A stretch of DNA of 64,000 nucleotides, from the NCBI GenBank assembly GCA_039519185.1, contig CM076848.1:120690656-120754655 (forward strand), read 5' to 3'. Below the pieces are notes generated by a model that saw nothing but the letters and a program-made list of their open reading frames with translations, was not told where the DNA came from and did no database searches. Both the position numbers and the translations under genes were made by a program. Shown here piece after piece: positions 12,068 through 22,697 of this stretch. How positions within the stretch are numbered: position 1 is the first letter of the stretch; every line of letters begins with the position of its first letter. Origin of the DNA: Astragalus membranaceus (lineage: Eukaryota > Streptophyta > Magnoliopsida > Fabales > Fabaceae).

Positions 12068-14548
12068 GAATATTTCGTCCTCGAAATTTACCTGATTCAA
12101 ACAGCTCGGGATAGGACTCCCGCATCTTGCTCTCCAGCTACCACGTCATGCTCTCTCCAGCAGCTCCAAGCCAAACTACTTTCACCAACGCAATCTCTTT
12201 GCCTCTTAAAACTTTCACTTCATGACCTTCAATCCGTACAGGCATCGTCTCCACGGTGAGATTATCCTGTACCTCCACATCATCCATGCGGATCACATGA
12301 GATGGATCTGAAATATACTTCCGAAGTTGCGACACATGAAACACGTCATGCAAATTCAAAAGGTTAGGCGGTAAAGCCACTCTATAAGCAACATTCCCGA
12401 CTCTTTCTGAAATCTGATAAGGACCAATAAAACGAGGAGTGAGCTTCTTCGACTTCAAAGCACGTCCAACACCGGTCACTGGAGTGACTCTCAAAAATAC
12501 ATGCTCACCCGCTTGAAACTCTAAATCTTTCCTCCGCTTGTCGTGATAACTCTTCTGTCGACTCTGCGAAGCCTTCATCTTCTCACGGATCAACTTCACT
12601 TTTTCGGTTGTCTCTCGAACGATCTCCGGTCCAAGCACCACACTCTCTCCAGACTCATACCAACACAGCGGGGTTCTACACTTCCGACCATATAATGCTT
12701 CAAAAGGTGCCATCCCAATACTAGAATGGTAACTGTTGTTATACGTGAACTCTATCAGTGGAAGGTAGGAATCCCACGAACCTCATTGTTCTAAAACACA
12801 AGCTCTCAACAAATCTTCCAATGACTGAATTGTCCTCTCTGACTGACCATCTGTCTGAGGATGATATGCCGAACTCAACCTCAACTTAGACCCCAAATTT
12901 TCTTCCAAACTCTTCCAGAAATCTGAAGTGAACCTCGGATCTCTATCCGAAACAATACTCTTAGGAACCCCATGAAGCTTCACAATCTCCCGGATGTAAA
13001 TCTCTGCCAACTTCGACACCGGATACGTGATTCTGATAGGAACAAAATGAGACGATTTCGTTAACCTGTCAACAATCACCCAAATTGCATCATACCCTTT
13101 CGCAGTATTAGGCAATCCCGTCACAAAGTCCATCGAAATGCCATCCCATTTCCACTCTGGAATTTCTAATGGTTGCATCAGTCCAGCAGGCTTCTGATGC
13201 TCAACCTTCGACTTCTGGCAAGTCAAGCATGCATAAACGAACTGTGCCACATCTCGCTTCATACCAGGCCACCAAAACAACTTCTTCAGATCTTGATACA
13301 TCTTCGTAGCTCCCGGATGAATACTTAACTTACTTCTGTGACTCTCTTCAAGAATGGCTCTCTTCATGTCTGCATCATCAGGGATGCAAATCCTACCACG
13401 GAACCTCAACACACCTTGGGGATCCAATTTGAAATCCTCATTCTGCGATTGATCATTCTCTGATGTTGTTCAGAAACTCATTACCAATCTTCAACATCCC
13501 TAGCTTAACACTCTGAGGCGTCACTTCATAAACCAGACTCATATCTCTGAACTCCTCAATCAGCTCTAACTCCTTAACCATCATTGCTGACATATGCAAA
13601 GTCTTCCGGCTCAAAGCATCAGCCACGACATTAGCTTTGCCTGGATGATAGTTCAAACCGAAATCATAGTCCTTCAACAACTCCAACCATCGACGCTGCC
13701 TCATATTCAACTCCTTCTGGTCAAACAAATATTTCAAGCTCTTATGGTCACTAAACACCTCAAATCTAGAACCATAGAGATAGTGCCTCCAAACCTTCAG
13801 CACAAAGACCGCTGTAGCTAGTTCTAAATCATGCGTAGGATAATTCTTCTCATGAACTCTTAACTGCCTCGACGCATACGCAATAACCTTCCCATCTTGC
13901 ATGAGCACACCACCTAAACCCATTTTTGACGCATCACAATACACCACAAACGACCCTTCCGGATTGGGCAACGTCAAAACAGGAGACGTCGTCAATCTCT
14001 TCTTCAATTCCATGAAACTTTCTTCACATCGGGCGTCCCAAACAAAAGCCTTTCCTTTGCAGGTTAACTGAGTTAACGGAAGTGCTAACTTAGAAAAACC
14101 TTCAATGAATCTTCTATAATAGCCGGCCAATCCCAAAAAAGCTTCTAATTTCCGTTGCCGACTTCGGAGCCTCCCAATTCAACACTGCTTCTACTTTCGA
14201 CGGATCCACTGCAATACCATTACCAGAAATGACATGACCGAGAAAACTCACTTCCTTCAACCAGAATTCACACTTTGACAATTTCGCATACAGCTTCTTT
14301 TCCTTCAGTACCTCCAATACTAACCTCAGATGCTCTGCATGCTCTTCCTCCGATTTAGAGTATATCAGAATGTCATCGATGAATACCACCACAAACCGAT
14401 CCAAGTAAGCATGAAATATACGATTCATATATTCCATAAATACTCCTGGTGCATTGGTAACACCGAATGGCATCACCGAATACTCATAATGACCATTACG
14501 GGTTCTGAAAGCCGTCTTCTGAATATCTTCGTCCTTCACCTTGAGCAC
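12065..14548 (-). pseudogene. pol: F pol: RT core, RNase H, integrase, chromodomain-like C-terminus
   Basis: Reading from 14548: RT palm with FIDDILIYSKSEEEHAEHL (near 14370), then RNase H (YCDASKMGLGGVLMQDGK near 13890). Integrase follows, with its HHCC zinc finger (13390-13210) and D-D-E core (MDFVTGLP, SDRDPRF, ERTIQSLEDLL). The C-terminus is a GPY/F-type plus chromodomain-like region (GPYQISERVGNVAYRVALPP; VKVVWLGAAGESMTW). It is broken by a frame change near 14120, another deletion near 13450, a TGA near 12783 and a TAG near 12138. The related frame in D shows what is missing. Confidence 0.9.
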
Positions 14549-15191
14549 CCACTAACTGATCCATCAAATCGTCTATCCTCGGAAGTGGATACTTGTTCTT
14601 AATTGTTACCTTATTCAACTGTCGATAATCCACACAGAGCCTCATACTACCATCCTTCTTCTTAACTAACAACACAGGAGCTCCCCACGGCGATACACTT
14701 GGCCCCACAAACTTCTTCTCGAGCAGATCCTCCAGTTGCTTCTTCAACTCAGCAGTAGCCTCACTATAGTGCGGATAAAACTTTGCTAATTCTACAAACT
14801 TAGCAGCATACTCGGTCACAGACATATTCCCCTGTTTCAGCTCTAGGAACTCAATCTCCTTCTTACCTCGGACATCCTCTGAATTTGTAGTCTCCAACCT
14901 CTGCCTAGCCTCTAACCACCAGTCATCGGCCTCCTCTGCCAGCATATGCGTACCATAACGGACCTTCTGTGCCGGAGTGCAGTCCATCACACGAAAAATA
15001 CTCTCCATCTCTTTCAGCCAAGTTAAAGCCCCATCGGGATCGTACTTGCCCTTGAAGGTAGGCAGATTCTCTCTCTGAAAGGTAGCCAAACTCCGAGACC
15101 CAGCATTCTCACCAGCATTATGTTGACCCTCCACAGCCTGAGCCATAGCAGCCAACGCAGCAGCAATAGCAGCATCATTCCTTCCAGCCAT
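14496..15191 (-). pseudogene. F gag fused in frame to RT by deletion
   Basis: Starts at the ATG at 15191 (MAGRNDAAIAAALAAMAQAV) and runs through the gag domain to YSEATAEL. It then jumps directly into RT sequence (KKQLEDLLEKKF) near 14750. The C-terminal gag, all zinc knuckles, the protease and the RT N-terminus are gone. Comparison with C shows GAGTT at both break points, a 5-bp microhomology. A second deletion near 14530 removes the RT segment with its first catalytic aspartate and shifts the frame. The result cannot be an active enzyme. Confidence 0.88.
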
Positions 15192-15293
15192 CTCAACTAA
15201 TCACTACAATCATAGACAACAGTTAGAACTAATTGACAATACTTGGTGTCAATGACACAATGACTCGACAACTTGGCCGGACAGACCGAAACT

Positions 15294-15305
15294 GCTCTGA
15301 TACCA
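15294..15305 (-). other. F primer binding site and shared leader motif
   Basis: TGGTATCAGAGC on the minus strand, four bases from the LTR at 15310. Just downstream (15273-15290) the leader reads TTCGGTCTGTCCGGCCAA, also found in D (from 33414) and B (27574-27592). It may be a packaging or dimer signal; that role is inference. Confidence 0.88.
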
Positions 15306-15309
15306 CTAA

Positions 15310-16001
15310 TGTAACACCCCTCTTCTACCCGGAAACAGGGACACCATGACTGGGCGCCTAGGGCGCCAGAATCAGCAACATAGCAACACTGGCTTGGCGC
15401 CCAACAACAGGGCGCCTCCAGCAGGGAACCACCACGACACAGCCACGGCGCCCAGGGGCAGGGCGCCGTTTCCAGCAACCCAACAACAACCCAAATCGCA
15501 CCAAACAACATCCAATCACCAATTTCACCATGATCAACCAATTACAACCATCATGCATACATGTTAACGTCAATAAATCAACACCAACAAGATCAAACGA
15601 ACAACATAGGTCCTACCCCTACATAACCCCATCATAAACCCTATTATAAGGATAGAACCCACCCTTACCTTAGATTTGCCGAATTAGAAACCTCCTTGCA
15701 CGAAAACACCAAATAACCACAGCAACAATGGAACCCCTCCTCTTCTCTCCTAGTGCGCCGTCCCTATTCTCTATTTCTCTCCTCTTTGCAAGTTTTCTTT
15801 CTTTTCCTAACTAACACTCCCTTCATGCGCCTAAGCCTTGGGCTCGTGGATTACGGGCCCCCGTCCACTAATCAACTAATTACTAGGCACCACTCCTTAA
15901 TTTGCATAAAACATCATTTGATTAATTATGAAATATAATCATTCTAATAAAATACCTAAATAATTTAATTAAATAAATAATTAAATTATTTGGGCGTTAC
16001 A
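15310..16001 (-). repeat. F 5' LTR, internally deleted (692 bp)
   Basis: Matches the F 3' LTR at both ends. After the first ~25 bp (TGTAACACCCCTCTTCTACC...) it skips about 1.3 kb and resumes at the equivalent of about 11365. The conserved acceptor block is missing; the donor (intron side at 15668), CT-rich tract and part of the GGCGCC array remain. It is far shorter than its partner LTR, so the deletion occurred after integration. Confidence 0.85.
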
Positions 16002-16006
16002 ATGAG

Positions 16007-16851
16007 GCCTACCACATTTTGAACAAGTACTGAACTTTTAGGAATCTGATGATTGAGCTTGTTTTCCTCTGTTGAAGTTATCCTTTGACTTTGTCTGCGG
16101 GGTTGATGATTCAGCCACCTTCTTCTTTCCTTTCCAATACTCTCTTCTTTCTTCATGCATTCTATTGAGATCCGCTTCGGCAACATAGGCCTGTTGCACC
16201 AAAGCAGCATAGTTGGTCATAGCATAAGAGCTAAGACCTTGGGCAACATCAGCACCGAGACCTGCCTTATACATCTGCATCTTGCATTAATCATTCGGAG
16301 CATACCTTGCTAACTGATAGAATTGAGACAACTTTTCAAACTTGGCGGTGAATTCACCCACGGTCATATCACCTTGCCTTAGATTGACAAATTCTGTCTG
16401 CTTACTTAGCTTCATCACCGGAGGAAAGCAATGCCCAATAAACAATTCCCTGAAGTTAAACCAGGTTATAGGAGTTTCCTGATTCACCACGGTTCATGAG
16501 CGTTGGTCCACCAGATTTGGGCTTCCACTTCTAGCATATGAGCCGCAAAGAGCACATTTTCTTCTTCACTGCATTGCAGAGTCCTAAAAATCTTCTCCAT
16601 AGAGTCCAACCAGTAATGAGATACCATCGCATCCGGTCCTCCCTTGAAACTTGGGGGATTCATCTTTTGAAAACGAAAATAGGCTCTATTCGGATCGGAG
16701 GAGGCTGTTGAACATTAGACTGCTGCTGATTCATTTGCTGCTGATGCATTTGCATCATGTCCTGCATCACCTTTTGTTGATTCTCAATCACATTCTGCAT
16801 CCACTCCGGATGAGGGTCAATGGGTGGATTTCTCCTACCTCTTCCAGCCAT
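16007..16851 (-). pseudogene. gag: G gag, 5' part, broken
   Basis: Starts with MAGRGRRNPPIDPHPEW at 16851 and continues through a glutamine/methionine-rich stretch. It then runs through a retrotransposon gag domain (LRQGDMTVGEFTAKFEKL near 16370) and a lysine-rich linker to the first half of a zinc knuckle (CSKCGRPH) that ends at the insertion point of F. At least three frame changes or stops interrupt it (around 16660, 16490 and 16285). Gag forms the cytoplasmic virus-like particle in this family. The other half of the knuckle lies at 2495, on the far side of F. Confidence 0.85.
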
Positions 16852-16974
16852 AATTCTGCGAAATATGCACAAAGTATTAAGTTGATCTGGCTCAATGTCT
16901 AATAGCATACAAAGAAGATTCAGACTTAGAAGACGTAACAGACTCTTAACATTTAAGTCCGACTAGGTCGAACC

Positions 16975-16986
16975 GCTCTGATACCA
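16975..16986 (-). other. G primer binding site (initiator tRNA-Met)
   Basis: On the minus strand this reads TGGTATCAGAGC, the complement of the 3' end of plant initiator tRNA-Met. It lies three bases from the LTR end at 16990, the expected place for priming minus-strand cDNA. It fixes the element's orientation and the LTR boundary. Confidence 0.9.
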
Positions 16987-16989
16987 AAA

Positions 16990-19376
16990 TGTAACACCCT
17001 AATATTTCGATCAAATAGAAATGCTAAGATCCACGAAATGGCATACATCAGAGTAATATTCCCTATTTAGATATTGAACACAACTAAAATTTTTCTCGAT
17101 GATTAACATCAACAGTCTTAGCATTCATAACTTATTTAAAAACCATATAAGTTGCATGTCTTTCAGTATCCTTATATCCTAGTGCTCAATACCATCACAA
17201 GAAAAGCGGAAACGATTACATAACTTAAAACAAATTCAAGTCATACTATCGAGTTACAAAGACAACAAGGGAACTCAATATCTAAGATAAAAGAACCAAG
17301 TCTTCTAACTTCTCCTCAAGCACGTCACCTACTCGTGCCTCGTCGCTTTCTTCTTTCCCTGTTTCTCTGTAAAACAACAACATATAAAGGATGAGATAAA
17401 CATTATCTCAGTGAGTCCTACTGTAACCCCTCACAATGACTCTCGGTCTATTTATTCCTTTTTTTCTTTAATCGTAGTCCATATAGGTCCTACGCGCATA
17501 TATCTTTTCCTTTCATGCCATAGTAGATCTCCGGTAATGACCACTCCTTTACCATTGAACCTCTCCACTATCTTACGCTAGCTTCAAACCTTCTGAGGCC
17601 TAGGTTCTGAGGCTCATGACTTCCCCTCCCCTAGTGTACTAATCTACTGGGTCGTCACCCATCCTTTTGATATAGTTTATATATCCACCCGCTTTGGGCC
17701 GTCTCCTGTATTCGATATAATTTATATATTTAAACCTCAACAATCTTTGATGAAAATATTTATTCATCCCTTTTCATTACCTGTCATTCATGTTAATACA
17801 TAAATATAAACTTAATCGAACGTATAGTTCCATAACCTTAAACATAACCCGTGTCCACTCACGTGTACTATCTTTCGGTTTTTGAAACATTTATAGGTTT
17901 GAGGGAAATTTTCAAAACCATCTTTGAACATGTCAAAAACAATGTCTTAAAAGTGAAAAATCATCACAATGGGTTGGAAAGGAGATTAGAAGAGGTTTGG
18001 AATCAAAAGGAGCGACGAAACGAGAATTCGGTGTCCGGTAACAGAAGCTCATGCACGGTCCGTGTGTCCTGGGCGCACGACCCGTGCACACTTAACATTA
18101 TTTTTAAAACCATTTGCGAAGCTGGCGCACGATCCGTGTGCCATAGGCGCACAACTCGTGCGCTTCTGTCAGTACACCAATTCATTCCATTTTTCTCATT
18201 TTCACAATTCCGTTCGAGTCCAATCCGTATTCCGATCAAAATCCAACATAAACATAGACAATATTCCAGTCAATCCAGTCCAAACAATGGCAATCAACCA
18301 TTCACATATTAACATATATTTTGATGAACAAACCGTAAAACGTAATTTTCCCGAAAACGGTTTTCGACTCTTAAAACATTCGAAACCACGGAACAGCCAC
18401 AAAACGGTCACAAAACAATCATTTCAGAAATACAAAAACGATCCTAAGTGTGAGTAGAACTCACCGTTTTGACGAACTCGCGAGAAATCACGTCCTCACG
18501 CGAAACGACCGAACCGTAACCTCTCGAACAATCCCCGTAATCGCGAACTCACAACGAACAGGTCTGGACTTCGAAACTGAACTTCCCACACTTCCCAATT
18601 CTAAACTCACAGCTTCTATTCTGAATCTAAGCTCCTTGGCTACTGAATTTCTTCTCCTACTACTCAAATCAACCATGCATCACTAGTTATACCCCAAGCT
18701 AGCTCCCATTTGGCCATGCAATGCTTCAAAGTGCTCAAAGCTCCATTTCTTCCCTTTGAGTTTCCAAAATTCGAAAATGGTAGATGGTCAAAGAGGGTGA
18801 ATGAGATGATGAAATTGGTATCAAATGAAAGAGAAAAGAAAATGGGGAAGATTGGTACCAATTTTGCTTGCATGCACCAAGGTTGAAGGAGAATCTCTCT
18901 TCTCCTCTCTCTTCTCCCTTTCGCCCTTCTCTCTCCCTCACTCTATGTTTTTCTGAAATTTTCTGGTTTTTGGTGAAGTGAGGCTTGGTCAGCTAGGCAA
19001 GGCTTTAAGTGGATGGGAAAAGACCAAAATGCCCTCCACTTAGCTCCGCACCTTAATTTACCCTTAAATAACCACTAACTCATAATTAACTTCTAAAAAT
19101 TGTGGTTGTGGTCTTATCGAGTTAAGGAATATGTTTGGTTTCGTGTAATTTAGGTTAGGGATTCGAAAGATATGGAAATGACCAAAATGCCCTTGGTACC
19201 CTAATCCTCACATAGTTCTATTTCTACCTTAAAACAACCACATAATTCATACTATTAGCAACTAAATGTTGCTTTCACGCTTTTAACATGTCCGTGACTT
19301 GAATTATTATCTTTTCGAATAACAGTTCTCTAGTTAATTTCATAAAATGAAATTAACCGAAATTAGGGATGTTACA
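16990..19376 (-). repeat. G 5' LTR (2387 bp)
   Basis: Bounded by TGTAACACCC and GATGTTACA with TG...CA ends. Read on the minus strand it holds a purine-rich leader (about 18980-18895) and a candidate splice donor GGTGAGTTC at 18464. Next come GC-rich near-palindromes of the GGCGCACGA...CGTGTGCC type (18050-18170) and a candidate acceptor TTTTACAG ending at 17367. The layout matches solo LTR I, which is related but clearly diverged. No gene is seen in it. Confidence 0.88.
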
Positions 19377-19858
19377 GATGGCCTTCTGTAGTTTCTCGAA
19401 TTAGGACACCGCTAAGGGCCTCTTCTGAGACGGCCATGTATAAATACAAAGCTTCTCCTTAGAGAGGTCAAGTTAGCTCTGGTGACTTGGAAAGTGTGCC
19501 TTTGAGCTGGACAAGTGCATGCTCACATTCTTCGGTCCATTCGAACTCGACACCTTACTTCAATAGCTTAAAGAAAGGAAGGGATTGTTTTGCCGCCTGG
19601 CATTCAAATCTGGATAGTGCCGGGATCATTCCTATGAGCTTCTGGATGTCCTTCTTTGCGAATTGAGGTCTCATTTCTGTGATGGCTCTGCACTTGTCTG
19701 GGTTGGCTTCGAATGCATATTTTTCTAGATTAAGTCTCATGTTATGTTTCTGTACTTCTTCAAATACCTCGATCAGGTCGACTATGTGTTTCGTGTCTAT
19801 CTTGGTCTTCATTCATCATTCTCTGATATATGGCTCCCAAATTCTTCAACCTGAAAGG
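19377..19858 (-). pseudogene. Element H: Tat-type gypsy RT/RNase H relic, part 2
   Basis: The minus strand carries the end of the RT domain: LKNLGAIYQRMMN near 19830, HNMRLNLEKYAFEANPDKCRAI near 19700, and IPALSRFECQAAKQSLPFFKLLK at the left. Several frame changes are present and the catalytic YVDD stretch is damaged. The wording (LKNAGATYQRMM-like) is typical of the Tat/Retand non-chromovirus lineage. G cuts it at 19376. Its other part is at 21299-21911, across solo LTR K. Confidence 0.8.
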
Positions 19859-21293
19859 TGTGGATACCTTGTGTTGCAGGTAACCTGATATTGCAGGATG
19901 TGTTTTGATGATGAAAAAGACAAAGGTAAGATTGACGGTCAAAGTCAATAAAAGTGACTAAACGTCAAAGTCACAATCCAAGACAAGCAAGCCAAGAACT
20001 GAAGATTCAAGTTTAAGGGTAGTCCTTAAAAATAAGGGTAGTCCTTAGGGTTTGGGTGTGTCTTAGGAAAAAGTGTAAGCTCTTTCAAAGGTCAGCTCGT
20101 ATCTCAAAGTCTCACACACTCACAAAGTTTTTTTAAAGTTGCATGCATATTTACGTAAACATTCTTATCACCTTTCATAATAACAAAATCGATTTCCTCA
20201 TGCATAAACAAATATCAAAATCGATTTTCAGGTAAAATAGAAAAGATAGAATCGATTGTCAGGCCATGTTTTTCAATACACAAATCGATTTCTGAGCCAA
20301 ATAATTTTTTAAGGGAAGAATCGATTCCCAATCTTTTGCAAACAACTGAGAATCGATTCTCACTTGTCTCAGGCAAGCTGAAAATCGATTCCTACATATT
20401 TTCACTAAGTATAGAATCGATTCCTAGCTTTCCATGGCACTCAAGAATCGATTTCCCATATTTTCCAAACAAAGATAAATCGATTCCTCACCTAAATAAA
20501 TCGATTCCAAGATCAAATACATTTTAACAAAGAATCGATTCCTACATTATTTTTAACGTAAAAATGAATTCCTCATAGCCTATAAATAGGCAGTGCTTCA
20601 CGATTCATTTAACACAACACACAACTCAACCCACTTGCATGAAACAGAAAACTCTTGAGAAAACTCTTCACGCTTATACTTTTGCTCGTCACGTACCGTT
20701 GGTCTGTCTGAGCTGATCTGTTGCTAAGAGTTAATTGGGGTTGTATTCTTCAAGTTGTAATATCTGCCTACACTAGAGGTATTTCTGCATTTACAATTGT
20801 TTATTATTTAATTGTTGTGTTTTGTTCTAGGGAGTGAGGTATCTCTCTAGGGTAGCTGCATGTACTAGGAAGTGGGGTATCTTTCTAGGGCAGTTGATTG
20901 TAACAGGGGTGGGGTATCTCTTGTTATTGTATTGTTAGATTTGAGGACTCTCCATAGGTGGGGTATCCTAGGAGGAGAGTGCCTGAGTCTGTAAAGGTTT
21001 TCCAAGGCACCTGTAAGCCTTGTTGTTTTAGTGGAAAATCTCCCAAGGGTGTGAGGACTGGACGTAGGTCACTAGGAGGTGACCGAACCAGGATAAATCT
21101 CTGCGTGCTTTACTGCTTTCCTGCTTTACTGTTATACCGCTTTACTGCTTTATATCCTAATTCCTTCGCTTCCACTTAACCTGCGCGAAATTGATCTAAG
21201 TCATTGAAAAAGGGGAAAAACGTTTTCGAAAGATCTGAAAAGTTTTAAATCTCAATTCACCCCCCCTCTTGAGACTGAAGCCACTTGGTAACA
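19859..21293 (+). mobile_element. K: copia-type solo LTR with AAAGG target duplication
   Basis: Starts TGTGGATACC and ends GGTAACA (1435 bp). AAAGG flanks it on both sides (19854-19858 and 21294-21298), and the H frame continues across it. No internal region remains, so it is a solo LTR left by LTR-LTR recombination. It contains an AATCGATT array (20187-20540), a TATA box (TATAAAT, 20581-20587) and repeated GGGGTATCT words (20825-20965). The plus orientation follows from the TATA box. Copia assignment rests on similarity of layout to E. Confidence 0.88.
20187..20540 (+). repeat. Array of 12 AATCGATT palindromes in LTR K
   Basis: Twelve copies of AATCGATT in about 350 bp, ending 40 bp before the TATA box. 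Spacers do not match those in E. Same motif, count and place as in E, although the rest of the LTRs is largely different. Confidence 0.85.
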
Positions 21294-21298
21294 AAAGG

Positions 21299-21911
21299 CA
21301 TTACTCGGTAGCAGTAGCTTGCCTTAGGAGTCACGAAAGCGGTCCTCTCCTAGTCCGGGAGGTACATTAGGATCTGATTATAGCCCGAATAGGCATCCAT
21401 GAAGGAAAGGAGTCGGAATCCGAAGGAATTATCCACCAATTTATCAACGCTTGGGAGAGGGAATGCGTCTTTAGGGCAAGCTTTGTAGAGATATGTATAA
21501 TCCTCTTACATCCTCCATTTCCGTTCGCCTTCTTCACAAGTACCACATACAACTGCCAAGTGGTGTACTTGACCTTTTCACGAAATCGGCTTTGACGAGG
21601 TCTTCCACCGCTTTAAGGCTGCGTCGGCCTTTTCGTCGAACTGGGATCTTCTACGTTGCGCCACCCAGTTTGCCTTTGGGTTAGCGAGATGATGGCAGAC
21701 GGTGTCGGGGAAATCCGGGGCATGTCGGCCGCACTCTAGGTAAATAAGTCGACGTATTCTCTAAGACATTTGGTGAGCATGATGACTTTGTCGGGGTTAT
21801 CTCTGACTCGAGTCTTTTGATTATCCTTTTTAATTCTTTTGCGAGGGTGTCGTCTTCTTCGTCGCCCGAACTATCTGTCTCATATCTGGCTTCCAAATCG
21901 GTGAGCCTCAC
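21299..21911 (-). pseudogene. Element H: Tat-type gypsy pol relic, part 1
   Basis: Minus strand, in several frames: TDLEARYETDSSGDEEDD near 21900, CLREYVDLFT near 21770, the DMPGFPDT region near 21720, VVLVKKANGNG near 21540, then YCYRVMPF just before K. These are the region upstream of RT and the RT fingers of a Tat-type element. Stops and frameshifts abound. Element C cuts it off at 21912. Confidence 0.78.
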
Positions 21912-22697
21912 TGTAACACCCCTTTTCTACCCGGAAAATTTTTGACAAAAATCAGAGTTTTCAAAAACGTTTTTCAATACACCCACAAGGGATGTCACAT
22001 TTACACCGTTAAACATCACACGCCAATAATAAAATTTCACCATTAAAATAGTGCGACACATAGCACGTCATAACATCACCACGCAGCGAAATAAAAATCA
22101 AGGTTCCATTGAATAATTATAACATCACCATAAAACTTCAGAAACTAAATAATAAAGACAACTAATAAAACTAGCGTTCTTCCCCCCGAGTGCTACGTAT
22201 CGGAGCGACGACACCGACTCAACTAGCGAAGGTAGACATGCCTTCACTCGCAATCACCTGCACGTTACCAACATAGGGGTAACATTCAAACAGAAGGGGT
22301 GAGATATCTAACATTATAATAGCATATATGATAGGAAATATGCTATAGTTTCGACAACTATATCTACCGCTTCACAACAACATCAAATTACAAATCACCA
22401 AGAATTATCACCAACATCATGAGTAAGTATATGAGATGCAACCCACACCAACGGGTATATGCATGTGGTACCAATCATCACCAATAAAATAGCCAATAAG
22501 GGCAACATCACCTGTATGAGCATCACCATCATCACCTATAGCTCCAAGGCCGAAGCCTTCATCACCGAAACAATGCATATGGAATGTATGAGACACCATG
22601 AACAATGCACCGGAGACAATCAACAACAATAGTCATCTATGTGACACAATCAACACCAATATCAACAAATGGTCATAGACTCATCACCTATCACCTT
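21912..22697 (-). repeat. C 3' LTR, segment 1
   Basis: Begins TGTAACACCCC with the same TTCTACCCGGAAAA words as F. It includes the conserved block at 22180-22290 with candidate splice acceptor (intron side from 22258). B starts at 22698. Confidence 0.85.

Larger units (their letters stand above)
2496..16001 (-). mobile_element. Element F: Tekay-type gypsy, complete insertion in gag of G
   Basis: Both ends are present: TGTAACACCCC at 2496 and GGGCGTTACA ending at 16001. They are flanked by the 5-bp target duplication ATGAG (2491-2495 and 16002-16006). It is a minus-strand element whose 3' LTR (left) is split by element E. The 5' LTR (right) is only 692 bp because of a large internal deletion. 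Coding DNA at 12065-15191 is broken by deletions and stops. Without E the element is about 6 kb. Confidence 0.92.
1..19376 (-). mobile_element. Element G: Ty3/gypsy chromovirus (Tekay/Del type), left end outside window
   Basis: A minus-strand LTR retrotransposon. The visible parts are integrase, RNase H, RT and protease (1-2495), gag (16007-16851), primer site (16975-16986) and a full 5' LTR (16990-19376). The 3' LTR would lie left of the window. Element F (2496-16001) is inserted in its gag and splits it. The host base run just right of the LTR is GATGG, so the same five bases should flank its missing left end. All coding parts contain stops or frame changes, so it is inactive. G lies in the Tat-type relic H. 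Lineage is inferred from the RT and integrase wording and the tRNA-Met primer site. Confidence 0.9.
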
